A DNA stretch of 64,000 bases from Acidimicrobiales bacterium (GTDB taxonomy: Bacteria > Actinomycetota > Acidimicrobiia > Acidimicrobiales > JAHWLA01). Shown one piece after another: positions 31,477 to 39,165 of this stretch. The stretch's first letter is position 1. Each line of letters opens with the position of its first letter. A model generated the notes under the pieces. The model was not told the DNA's origin and ran no database searches. It saw only the letters and a program-made list of their open reading frames with translations. Made by a program: the position numbers and the translations under genes. The stretch spans positions 32,458 to 96,457 of the forward strand of contig DATLNE010000023.1 of the NCBI GenBank assembly GCA_035536915.1, written 5' to 3'.

Positions 31477-32553
31477 ATGGCGGCGGTGAGCGGGGAATTC
31501 GGCGTGTACGTGCACGTGCCGTTCTGCGCCCGGCGCTGCGACTACTGCGCCTTCGCCACCTGGACCGACCGCTCCCACCTGATGGGCGACTACGTCGATG
31601 CCTGCGTGGCGGAACTGGCGTCGGTCGGCCGGGCGGCCACGTCGGTGTTCTTCGGCGGGGGCACGCCGTCGTTGCTCCCTGCCGCGCTGCTGGTGCGGGT
31701 GCTCGACGCCGTGCCGCGGGCGGCCGGTGCCGAGGTGACGGTCGAGTGCAACCCCGAGACGGTGACGCCCGAGCTGTTGGCCGCCTACCGGGCGGGTGGG
31801 GTGGACCGGCTGTCGTTCGGCGTGCAGTCGATGGTGCCCGCCGTGTTGCGCTCCCTGGGGCGGGAGCACGACCCGCTGTCAGTAGAGCGGGCCGTGCGCT
31901 GGGCGCGGGAGGCGGGCTTCGAGTCGTTCAACGTCGACCTCATCTACGGCGGGGCAGGGGAGTCGCTCGACGACTGGCGGCGCACGCTCGATGCCGTCGT
32001 GGCCTTGGGACCGCCGCACGTGAGCGCCTACGCGCTGACGGTCGAGCCCGGCACGGCGTTGGCCGACGACCCGAGCCGCCATCCCGACGACGACGACCAG
32101 GCCGACAAGTACGTGGTGGCGGAGTCGGTGCTGTCGGCCGCCGGGTTGCGCTCGTACGAGATCTCCAACTGGGCGCGGCCGGGGCACGAGTGCCGCCACA
32201 ACCTCCTCTACTGGTCGCAGGGCGACTACCGGGGCATCGGCTGCGCCGCCCACTCGCACGTGGACGGGCGGCGCTGGTGGAACGTGCGCACGCCCGAGCG
32301 CTTCATCGGCCTGGTTGCGCAGGGCGAGTCGCCCGTGGCCGCCGACGAGGTACTGGGGGCCGACGAACGCAAGGTCGAGGGGTTGCAGTTGGCGTTGCGC
32401 ACCTCAGCCGGCGTGCCTGCTGAGGTGCTGCCCGACGACCTCGACGGCCTGGTCGGCCTGGTCGAGCCCGCGGCGGAACCGGGCCACGTGCGGCTGACCG
32501 TACGAGGCCGCCTGCTGGCCAACGAAGTGGCCGTCCGCCTCGGCCCCGGTTAG
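31477..32553 (+). CDS. hemW: Radical SAM haem chaperone HemW-like protein
   Basis: Radical SAM protein of the HemN/HemW branch, thought to insert haem into acceptors rather than act as coproporphyrinogen oxidase. The cluster motif is C17-x3-C21-x2-C24 (CARRCDYC). FFGGGTPSLL, the SAM-binding VTVECNPETV and DRLSFGVQS follow. EISNWARPGHECRHNLLYW near the C-terminus is typical of HemW. 358 aa. The ATG at 31477 gives the expected YVHVPFC start. Its stop overlaps that of the HxlR gene by 4 bp. Confidence 0.88.
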   Translation: MAAVSGEFGVYVHVPFCARRCDYCAFATWTDRSHLMGDYVDACVAELASVGRAATSVFFGGGTPSLLPAALLVRVLDAVPRAAGAEVTVECNPETVTPELLAAYRAGGVDRLSFGVQSMVPAVLRSLGREHDPLSVERAVRWAREAGFESFNVDLIYGGAGESLDDWRRTLDAVVALGPPHVSAYALTVEPGTALADDPSRHPDDDDQADKYVVAESVLSAAGLRSYEISNWARPGHECRHNLLYWSQGDYRGIGCAAHSHVDGRRWWNVRTPERFIGLVAQGESPVAADEVLGADERKVEGLQLALRTSAGVPAEVLPDDLDGLVGLVEPAAEPGHVRLTVRGRLLANEVAVRLGPG

Positions 32554-33203
32554 CGCGTGGCGTAGGGGCTGAGGGAGAACCAGGAGGGGAAGGCGCGCAC
32601 GAGCGGTCGGGGGCCCTCGATGGTCAGGCTCCCTTGCGCGATGGCTTCGGCCCACGTGCTGCGTCCCATCCAGACGCGCATGAACTCCTTGATGGAGGCG
32701 ACGACGTTGACGTCGACCTCGAAGCCCTCGTCGCGCTCGCACACCGACTGCCCGCCGTGATCGAGCAACAGCCACACGCACTTGCCCCGGTCGGCATCGG
32801 GGAAGTTGAAGCGGACGACGGTGCGCCCCGTCGGCAGGTTCTCTGTCACCACGGCTTGCCGGACCCGCCAAACGAGGTGGCTGCCGTCGAGGTGCTCCTT
32901 GGCGGGGTCGCCGAACAGCCACTGCATGGCCCAGTCGCCGATGCCGAACACCACGCTTTCCAGGTCGCGGCCGGACTGGGTGAGGTGGTAGGTGGGACCG
33001 GGCCGTCGCTCCAGCACGCCGATGCGCTCGAGCTGCTTGAGGCGCTGGGCCAACAGGGTCCGCGACATGCGAGGCACGCCCCGGTGGATCTCGGAGAACC
33101 GCTCCGACCCGGCCATGAGCTCACGAAGCACCAGGGGCGTCCACCGGTCGCCGATGGCCTCGGAGCCCATGGCGATGGGGCAGTACTCCCCGTAGGTCTT
33201 CAT
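32550..33203 (-). CDS. HxlR-family transcription regulator
   Basis: Winged-helix regulator with a C-terminal ligand-like domain. The N-terminal YCPIAMGSEAIGDRWTPLVLREL, then FSEIHRGVPRMSRTLLAQRLKQLERIGVLER and YHLTQSGRDL, define the HxlR fold (1-100). Residues 100-217 resemble the SCP2-like extension found in many actinobacterial members. 217 aa from the ATG at 33203 (MKTYGEYC); ATG 33215 and GTG 33239 are alternatives. It is divergent from the acyl-CoA dehydrogenase, with 53 bp between starts, so it may regulate that gene. Confidence 0.88.
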   Translation of the reverse strand: MKTYGEYCPIAMGSEAIGDRWTPLVLRELMAGSERFSEIHRGVPRMSRTLLAQRLKQLERIGVLERRPGPTYHLTQSGRDLESVVFGIGDWAMQWLFGDPAKEHLDGSHLVWRVRQAVVTENLPTGRTVVRFNFPDADRGKCVWLLLDHGGQSVCERDEGFEVDVNVVASIKEFMRVWMGRSTWAEAIAQGSLTIEGPRPLVRAFPSWFSLSPYATR

Positions 33204-33256
33204 GGTCCAGATCATGTACTTCCGAATCGGACTTGTCACGCGTACCGTGCAAACTC

Positions 33257-34363
33257 ATGGAGATCGTCGACAAGCTCGCCACCGAAGTCGCGGCCGCGGC
33301 CGCCCCCCATGCGGACCGCCACGACATCGAAGGGTCGTTCGTGGAGGAGGGCATCGCCGCCGCGAGGGATCTGGGGTACCTGGCCTCCCCGGTGCCCGGC
33401 GAGCTCGGGGGACACGGCGCCCTCACGCGCGACGTCGCCGAGGCCCAGCGGATCATCGCCCGGGTCTGCGGGTCGACCGCCTTGGCGTGCTCGATGCACC
33501 TGCACCTCGTCCTGGCCTCCGCCTGGCGGTGGCGGCGGGGCGACACAGTGGTCGAGCCCACGCTGCGCCGGGTCAACGACGAGCGCATCGTGCTCGTCTC
33601 CACCGGCGGCAACGACTGGACCAAGCCCGCGGCGGTCGCCACCCCCGTCGACGGCGGGTGGCGGGTCAGCGGCCGCAAGACCTTCGCCAGCATCTCGCCC
33701 GTGGCCACAGCGGCCGTCACCTTCGCCGCCATCGGTGCCGCCGAGCCGGGAGCGGAGGTGATCGGGTTCGGCCTCCCGCTCACGGCCGAGGGCGTCACCA
33801 TCGAGGAGACCTGGGACGCCGCGGGCATGCGGGGGACGGGGAGCCACGACATCGTGCTCGACGACGTGTTCGTCGGCGAGGGACAGGTGTCGGCCCGACG
33901 GACCTGGGGCGAGCTCGACCGGCCGCTGCTGGTGGCCTCGCTGCACGCCTGGCCGGTGATCTACAGCACCTACCTCGGCGTGGCCGAGGGGCTGGCCGAC
34001 GTGGTGCTCGGGTCGAGCAAGGTGACGGGGGCGGCGGCCCGGCAGGTCGGCCTGCTCGACGGGCACCTGCGCACCGCGCAGTGGGCGATCGACGGGGTGT
34101 TCGCACTGCTCGGCGACGACCCCGAGCCGACGGTCGACAACTTCGTGACCATCCAGCAGATGAAGCGGGTGGTGACCTCGGCCTGCCAGGAGGTAGCGGC
34201 CACAGCGGCCGAGTTGGCCGGAGGCCGCGCCTACGCCCGCCGGGGCCCGGTGGACCGCATGATCCGCGACCTGCGGGCGGCGCTCTACCACCAGTACTCG
34301 CCCGAGGTCACCCTCACCATTGCCGGGCAGCACCGGCTGGGGCTCGACCTCGACCCGGAGTAG
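33257..34363 (+). CDS. Acyl-CoA dehydrogenase-family flavoprotein
   Basis: FAD-dependent enzyme of the acyl-CoA dehydrogenase superfamily, nearer to the DszC/HpaB-like short-chain branch than to canonical dehydrogenases. The N-terminal helical domain has ARDLGYLASPVPGELGGHG, the middle beta domain GGWRVSGRKTFASISP and GMRGTGSHDIVLDDVFV. The C-terminal helices lack the obvious catalytic Glu motif of medium-chain enzymes. 368 aa, ATG at 33257. Dehydrogenase versus monooxygenase activity cannot be settled by eye. It is divergent from the HxlR regulator. Confidence 0.82.
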   Translation: MEIVDKLATEVAAAAAPHADRHDIEGSFVEEGIAAARDLGYLASPVPGELGGHGALTRDVAEAQRIIARVCGSTALACSMHLHLVLASAWRWRRGDTVVEPTLRRVNDERIVLVSTGGNDWTKPAAVATPVDGGWRVSGRKTFASISPVATAAVTFAAIGAAEPGAEVIGFGLPLTAEGVTIEETWDAAGMRGTGSHDIVLDDVFVGEGQVSARRTWGELDRPLLVASLHAWPVIYSTYLGVAEGLADVVLGSSKVTGAAARQVGLLDGHLRTAQWAIDGVFALLGDDPEPTVDNFVTIQQMKRVVTSACQEVAATAAELAGGRAYARRGPVDRMIRDLRAALYHQYSPEVTLTIAGQHRLGLDLDPE

Positions 34364-34366
34364 TCC

Positions 34367-35053
34367 CTACATGCTTGAGACGAGGGCGACCACCCCGCCG
34401 ATGCCTGCGATGGTGAGCACGGCGGCGGTGGCCCACGAGTCGGGCACGAAGCGGTCGAGCAGCGTGCCGGCCGCCCAGCCGACGGCCATGGCCACCAACA
34501 GGCCGGGCCGCAGCGCGGGCAAGCCGAGCCCGATCAGCGCCACAACGTTGAGGCACAAGAAGTAGGCCTGCAGGCTGGCCCTGGCCGTGCGGGGCGGCCA
34601 CCCGGCGTTTACTGCGTACAACGCCACCGGCGGGCCGCCCACCCCGGACGCCACGTTCATGCCTGCGCTCACCACGCCGGCCACGATTGCCCCGCCCCGG
34701 CCCTCGGCCCGTCGCACCCGCAGTCCCACGGCCAGCGCCGCGACGGCCAGCAGGATCACGGCGCCCGCCACGCCCGCCAGCACGTCCTCGGGCAGCCTGC
34801 GCACCACCACGGCGAACACCGGCGTGGCCAAGGCGGCGGGCACCAGCAGCAGCACGACGAACGACGGCCGCACGTGGCGTCGCTCGCGGGCCACCATGAC
34901 CGTGTTCAACAGGGCGGAGAGGAGGATGGCCAACCGCACGCCCTCTCGCCCTCCCTCGGCCGCCACCAGGAACGGCGCGCACACCAAGGCGAAGCCGATG
35001 CCGGTGACGGCCTGGGCGGCGGCGCCCGCCCCCACGGCCAACGGCGCCAGCAT
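34367..35053 (-). CDS. TauE/SafE-family membrane transporter
   Basis: Seven- or eight-helix membrane protein of the sulfite/organosulfonate exporter family. It shows the two internal repeats: GIGFALVCAPFLVA with LLSALLNTVMV, and GVVSAGMNVASGVGGPPVALY with LQAYFLCLNVVALIG. 228 aa is slightly short. The ATG at 35053 shares one base with the stop of the alpha/beta hydrolase (TGATG), so the two form an operon. The substrate is not predictable from the sequence. Confidence 0.85.
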   Translation of the reverse strand: MLAPLAVGAGAAAQAVTGIGFALVCAPFLVAAEGGREGVRLAILLSALLNTVMVARERRHVRPSFVVLLLVPAALATPVFAVVVRRLPEDVLAGVAGAVILLAVAALAVGLRVRRAEGRGGAIVAGVVSAGMNVASGVGGPPVALYAVNAGWPPRTARASLQAYFLCLNVVALIGLGLPALRPGLLVAMAVGWAAGTLLDRFVPDSWATAAVLTIAGIGGVVALVSSM

Positions 35054-35874
35054 CAGGCGGCCGCGGCGGTGAAGGCCCGCACGATGCGCGCAGCCAGGTC
35101 GGCCGGGTCCTCTTGCGGGCCGAAGTGGGTCCGCCCTTCCAGCACCTCGACGCGGGCATCGGGCAGGCGCGCGGCCAACGGTTCCATCACCCAGGCGCCC
35201 ATGGCGTCGGTCTCGCTGCCGTAGGCCAGCGTCACCGGGCACTGCACCCGAGCGGCATCGGCGTAGGCCCGATGGCCCGCGCTGTTCTCGTAGGCGCGGG
35301 CCTCGTCCTCGCCTCGGCACTTCAGCCGCACCGTCCCGTCGCCCAGGTCGTCGAAGCCGTGGTCGACATAGGCCCGCAACGCCTCGGGGGCGAACCGCGA
35401 GAACGGCGGCTTCGAGGCGAAGCGTTGGTAGGCGGCCTCCCGCGACTGGAACAGTTCCCGACGACGTCGGGCCCCGTCGGCCAACGGGCTGCGTGTGGGC
35501 GCCGACGGGGGGTCGTCGAAGGCGGGCGTCACGGGCTCGAAGCAGTACAGAGCCCGGAACGTGCCCGCCACTGCCTCCTCGGCCAAGAGCAACAAGGCGC
35601 CCCCGCACGAGTGGCCGACGCCGAAGGGCCGCTCCAGCCCGGCGGCGCCGACCACGCCCAACAGGTCGTCGGCGAAGTCGTGCCAGGAAAAGGAGCCGGC
35701 CGACGCCGAGTCGCCGTGGCCTCGCTCGTCGAAGGCCACGCACCGGAACTGCGACCGCAGCCGTTCCACGACCGGAAGCCACACATGGGCGTGGAAGCCG
35801 GTGGCGTGGGCGAGCAGCAGGTCGGGGCCGTCCCCGCCGAAGTCGTACCAGGCGATGTCGGCCACGGAGGGCAC
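35053..35874 (-). CDS. Alpha/beta hydrolase
   Basis: Cytoplasmic hydrolase of the alpha/beta fold. The oxyanion-hole region is LLAHATGFHAHVW, then DERGHGDSA, then the nucleophile elbow GHSCGG with Ser near residue 89. A late Asp lies in YGSETDAMG and the catalytic His in GRTHFGPQEDP near the C-terminus. 273 aa. GTG at 35874 is used; GTG 35865 is also possible. It is coupled to the TauE gene. Substrate unknown. Confidence 0.85.
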   Translation of the reverse strand: MPSVADIAWYDFGGDGPDLLLAHATGFHAHVWLPVVERLRSQFRCVAFDERGHGDSASAGSFSWHDFADDLLGVVGAAGLERPFGVGHSCGGALLLLAEEAVAGTFRALYCFEPVTPAFDDPPSAPTRSPLADGARRRRELFQSREAAYQRFASKPPFSRFAPEALRAYVDHGFDDLGDGTVRLKCRGEDEARAYENSAGHRAYADAARVQCPVTLAYGSETDAMGAWVMEPLAARLPDARVEVLEGRTHFGPQEDPADLAARIVRAFTAAAA

Positions 35875-36287
35875 TGTACGCTCGCACGGTCGACGCCATT
35901 GCAGACCTCCGCCGGGCCAACCGGGCGTTCTACGAAGCCTTCGAAGCGCGCGACCTCGACGCCATGTCGGCCGTGTGGGAGCGCTCCGACCGGGTGACCT
36001 GCACGCACCCCGGGTGGGCCACCTTGCGGGGTTGGGGCGCAGTGGCAGGCTCGTTCTTCGCCCTCTTCCAGAACGTCCAGTCGCTCCAGTTCGTACTGAC
36101 CGAGGAGCGGGTGTCGGTGGAAGGCGAGGTCGGCTGGGTGTCGATCGACGAGAACCTGCTGGGCGACCAAGTCGGCGCCACCGTGGCCGCCCTCAACGTC
36201 TTCGTGCGCGACCCCGGAAGCGGCCGTTGGCTGATGACCGCCCACCACGGTTCGGTGGTCAGCGGCCCCGACATCACGGCCGACTGA
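35874..36287 (+). CDS. NTF2/SnoaL-like protein (DUF4440 type), start uncertain
   Basis: Small cone-shaped NTF2-like fold: ADLRRANRAFYEAFEARDLDAM, then CTHPGWATLRGWGAV, WVSIDENL and a final WLMTAHHGSVVSG strand, as in SnoaL-like/DUF4440 proteins. No ATG, GTG or TTG lies in frame between the upstream region and Met25-30, so initiation may use CTG at 35874, 4 nt after a GGAGGG, or lie elsewhere; coordinates are approximate. ~137 aa. Its 3' end overlaps the DUF72 gene by 14 bp. Function unknown. Confidence 0.7.
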   Translation: MYARTVDAIADLRRANRAFYEAFEARDLDAMSAVWERSDRVTCTHPGWATLRGWGAVAGSFFALFQNVQSLQFVLTEERVSVEGEVGWVSIDENLLGDQVGATVAALNVFVRDPGSGRWLMTAHHGSVVSGPDITAD

Positions 36288-37164
36288 GCAGCTCCTGCAA
36301 CTCCATGGCGTTGGCCACCGCCAGGTCGCGCCAGGTGTTGGCGAACACCACGTGCACCTCGTCGGCCCCCTCCGCCATCCCTCGCAGGCGTGGCACCCAG
36401 GCGGCCAGCTCGTCGGGGGAGTAGCGGTAGTCGGTGTCCCACGCGTCGGGGTTGCGCCCCAAGAACCGCACCATGGCGACATCGGCGGTGGTGGCGGCGA
36501 CCAGCGGCAGCCCTTCCCCGTCGACGCAGCAGAACCCGAGGCCGAGCTCTTCGAGGAAGCTCAGCGTCTCCTCGCAGCACGACTCGTCGAGCCAGCCCAG
36601 GTTGCCGAACTCCACCACCAGATGGAACTCCGGGAGCCGCCGCCGGGCCATGGCCAGCAGCCCCCGCCCGGTGTCGCCGGGCTTGAGCCAGTGCGGGTAG
36701 CGCAGCACGACGGCGCCCAGCCGCCCGGCCTCGTAGAGGGGCAGCAGGGCGTGGCGGAAGCGGTCCCACGCCTCTCGCAACCCGTCCGACGAGAGATGGG
36801 CGGCGTAGAGCCGACGGCGGTCGCGCAGGTCGGGCCGCACCTCGTCGCGCAGGTCCTCCCACAGCGAGTCGGGCAGGGTGGCGGCGCCCGTGAGCAGCGA
36901 CCAGGCCTGCACGTCGATGGTGAAGCCGGGCGGCGTGCGCTCGGCCCATTGGCGGCTGAGGTCGGGGGTCGGGGGGAAGCGGGCGGTGGCGTCGATCTCC
37001 ACCAGCGGCAGGTGCGATGCATAGAACGCCATGCGCTCCGCCGCCTTCATCGAGCGCTTGGGGTACCAGCGGCTGTCGTGCACGAGGGAGCGGGCCGACC
37101 ACGACGCCGCCCCGCACAGAATGCCGATGTCCGGTTTGTCCCCTGCGGGAGCCGGGAACGTCAA
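36274..37164 (-). CDS. DUF72-family protein
   Basis: TIM-barrel-like protein of the DUF72 (YecE) family, function unproven. Typical features are an IGILCGAASWSA start, HLPLVEIDATARFPPTPD, the conserved FTIDVQAWSLLT, and a C-terminal HVVFANTWRDLAVANAMEL, corresponding to the VYFNN-type ending with the Asn. 296 aa. The start is TTG at 37164 with GAGGG upstream, since no ATG or GTG precedes the conserved N-terminus. It is divergent from the HATPase gene by 29 bp. Confidence 0.82.
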   Translation of the reverse strand: MTFPAPAGDKPDIGILCGAASWSARSLVHDSRWYPKRSMKAAERMAFYASHLPLVEIDATARFPPTPDLSRQWAERTPPGFTIDVQAWSLLTGAATLPDSLWEDLRDEVRPDLRDRRRLYAAHLSSDGLREAWDRFRHALLPLYEAGRLGAVVLRYPHWLKPGDTGRGLLAMARRRLPEFHLVVEFGNLGWLDESCCEETLSFLEELGLGFCCVDGEGLPLVAATTADVAMVRFLGRNPDAWDTDYRYSPDELAAWVPRLRGMAEGADEVHVVFANTWRDLAVANAMELQELLSRP

Positions 37165-37193
37165 CGACGACCCTCGACGAACGGCGGAGACTT

Positions 37194-37616
37194 ATGCGGC
37201 TCGTCCTCCAGCTTCACATCCCAGCGGATGCGCGGATGCTCCCGAAGACCCGGCAGGCAGTGGCCGGGTACCTCGAGGAAACCGCGCCCTCGCCCGATCT
37301 CGTCGACGACGTGGTGCTCGCCCTCGACGAGGCGTGCGCCAACGTGATCCGTCACGCCTTCCCCAAGGGCGTCGAAGGCAGCATCAAGCTGCTGGCCGAG
37401 ATCGAAGACGACATGGTGACCGTGCTGGTAGAGGACGACGGGGTCGGCTTCGACCCGTTCTGCGTCGACCTGCGGGGCAAGCTCGACGACACGTCGGGGC
37501 GGGGCCTGCACCTCATCCGCATGCTGATGACGTCGGTCGACGTGGAGTCGCCCATCGCTGAAGACGGCACGGGCACCCGGCTGCGCATGAGCAAGCAACT
37601 GAAGGCCGGCGCCTAG
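37194..37616 (+). CDS. HATPase_c protein (anti-sigma-type serine kinase fold)
   Basis: A 140-aa stand-alone GHKL ATPase of the RsbW/SpoIIAB-like type. The N box is VVLALDEACANVIRHAF (Glu, Asn), the G1 box VEDDGVGFDP and the G2 region SGRGLHLIRMLMTSVDV. No transmembrane part or phosphoacceptor domain is present. Such proteins act as anti-sigma or partner-switching kinases, but no anti-sigma antagonist lies next to it. The ATG at 37194 has GGAG upstream. Its stop shares CTAG with the stop of the convergent FAD oxidoreductase. Confidence 0.85.
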   Translation: MRLVLQLHIPADARMLPKTRQAVAGYLEETAPSPDLVDDVVLALDEACANVIRHAFPKGVEGSIKLLAEIEDDMVTVLVEDDGVGFDPFCVDLRGKLDDTSGRGLHLIRMLMTSVDVESPIAEDGTGTRLRMSKQLKAGA

Positions 37617-39133
37617 CGCCGCGTGCGGCGGGCCCACAGTGCGGCCTTTGCCGCGTTGGCCCCGCAGGCGCCGTGTACGCCGCCGCCCGGATGCGCCGAC
37701 GACGACCCCAGGTACAGCCCGCCGATGGGCGTCTCGGCCCGACCGAGGCCGGGCGTGGGCCGGAACACCACCTGCTGGTGGAGTTGCGCCGTGCCGCCGT
37801 TGGTGGCGCCGCCCCGCAGGTTGGGGTTGCGGCTCTGGAGCTCACTGGGCGAGAGGATGTGGCGGCCCCGGATGAGGCCGCGAAAGCCCGGCGCCAACTC
37901 CTCGACCCGTTCCTCCATGCGGTCGGCGACGGCTTCGGCGTCGAGGGTGCGGGCGGGCACATGGGTGTAGGCCCACGCCGTCTCCTTGCCTGCGGGCTGG
38001 CGGGTGGGGTCGGTCATGCTCTGCTGCCCGAGGATGAGGAACGGGTCGGCCGGGATCTGGCCAGTGGCGAGATCGACCGAGGTGCGGGTGAGGGCGTCGA
38101 TCGATTCGGCCACGTGCACCGTCCCCGCTCGACGGGCGGGCTCCGCCGTCCACGGGATGGGCCCGTCGAGGTTCCAGTCGACTTTGACGGTGGGGTTGTC
38201 CCACTGGAAGCGGCGGATGTCGTCGGCCGCCCGCGACGGCAGGTGCTCGGTACCCACCAGGTCGAGGTAGAGGAACGGTGCGTTGACGTCGGCCACGATG
38301 GCGCGACGGGCGTCGAACTCGGTGCCGTCGTGCGTGCGCACCGCGGTGGCCCGGCCGTTGCGCACCACCACCTGGGCAACGGGGTGGTCGACGAGCACCT
38401 TGCCGCCGCTCTGCTCCAGCCGGCGCACCAAGGCGTTGGTGAGCGCGCCTGCCCCGCCCTCGGGGACGGGCCACCCCACGTCTTGGCCGAGGCAGGCGAG
38501 CAGCCAGCCGAACAGCCCGCTCAGCGTCGACTCGGGAAAGAGGTCGGTGTGCAGCGCGTTGCCCGCCAGCAGCCGGCGGGCCGGCTCGCCGTCGAACTCC
38601 TCCTCGGCCATGCGTCGCACGGGCAGGAGCATGAAACGAGCGAAGCGCACGATTTCGCTGGGGCGGAGGCGGCCCAGGGTCTTGAGCCCGGCCCGCACCG
38701 GGGGAAACGGGTCCATGAGCGCTTCGGTCATCGGCGGGCCGATGCGCTCCCACAGGGCGAACAGCCGCCGCCAGGCGGCGCCGTCGCCGGGGCTGTAGGC
38801 ATCGAGCGAAGCGGCGGTCTCGTCGAGGTCGCGGGAGATGACGGGGCAGGTGCCGTCGAGCGCCGGGTGGGCGAGCACGAGGGGGGCGTGGCGCCAGCGC
38901 ACGCCGTGGCGTTCCAGGTTGAGCGTGCGCATGACGGGGCTGGCCGCAGCGAGCGGGTAGAAGGCGCTGAAGACGTCGTTGACGTAGCCCGGTTCGATGA
39001 GCTCGGCCGACTGCACGGCGCCGCCGGGCGTGGCCGTTGCTTCGAGGACGACGACGTCCCAGCCCTCGTCGGCCAGCAGGTTGGCTGCCACCAAACCGTT
39101 GGGGCCGGAACCGATGATGACGGCATCGGGCAT
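37613..39133 (-). CDS. FAD-dependent oxidoreductase, phytoene-desaturase/PYROXD2-like
   Basis: Flavoprotein of the phytoene dehydrogenase-related amine oxidase superfamily. The Rossmann motif VIIGSGPNGLVAANLLA is at 5-21 with the downstream Glu in VVLEATATPGGA. A middle substrate domain follows, and a C-terminal FAD motif GGLYLGSSSAHPGGGVHGACG near 470. 506 aa. No carotenoid genes accompany it, so it is more likely a PYROXD2-type oxidoreductase of unknown substrate. The ATG is divergent from malQ by 32 bp. Confidence 0.87.
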   Translation of the reverse strand: MPDAVIIGSGPNGLVAANLLADEGWDVVVLEATATPGGAVQSAELIEPGYVNDVFSAFYPLAAASPVMRTLNLERHGVRWRHAPLVLAHPALDGTCPVISRDLDETAASLDAYSPGDGAAWRRLFALWERIGPPMTEALMDPFPPVRAGLKTLGRLRPSEIVRFARFMLLPVRRMAEEEFDGEPARRLLAGNALHTDLFPESTLSGLFGWLLACLGQDVGWPVPEGGAGALTNALVRRLEQSGGKVLVDHPVAQVVVRNGRATAVRTHDGTEFDARRAIVADVNAPFLYLDLVGTEHLPSRAADDIRRFQWDNPTVKVDWNLDGPIPWTAEPARRAGTVHVAESIDALTRTSVDLATGQIPADPFLILGQQSMTDPTRQPAGKETAWAYTHVPARTLDAEAVADRMEERVEELAPGFRGLIRGRHILSPSELQSRNPNLRGGATNGGTAQLHQQVVFRPTPGLGRAETPIGGLYLGSSSAHPGGGVHGACGANAAKAALWARRTRR

Positions 39134-39165
39134 TGCGTCGATCGTATGCGGGATAGAACGGGCCG

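Noticed and set aside
37613..39133. Carotenoid phytoene desaturase
   Set aside because: The fold matches, but there is no phytoene synthase or other carotenoid gene nearby and the C-terminal motif fits PYROXD2-like oxidoreductases better.
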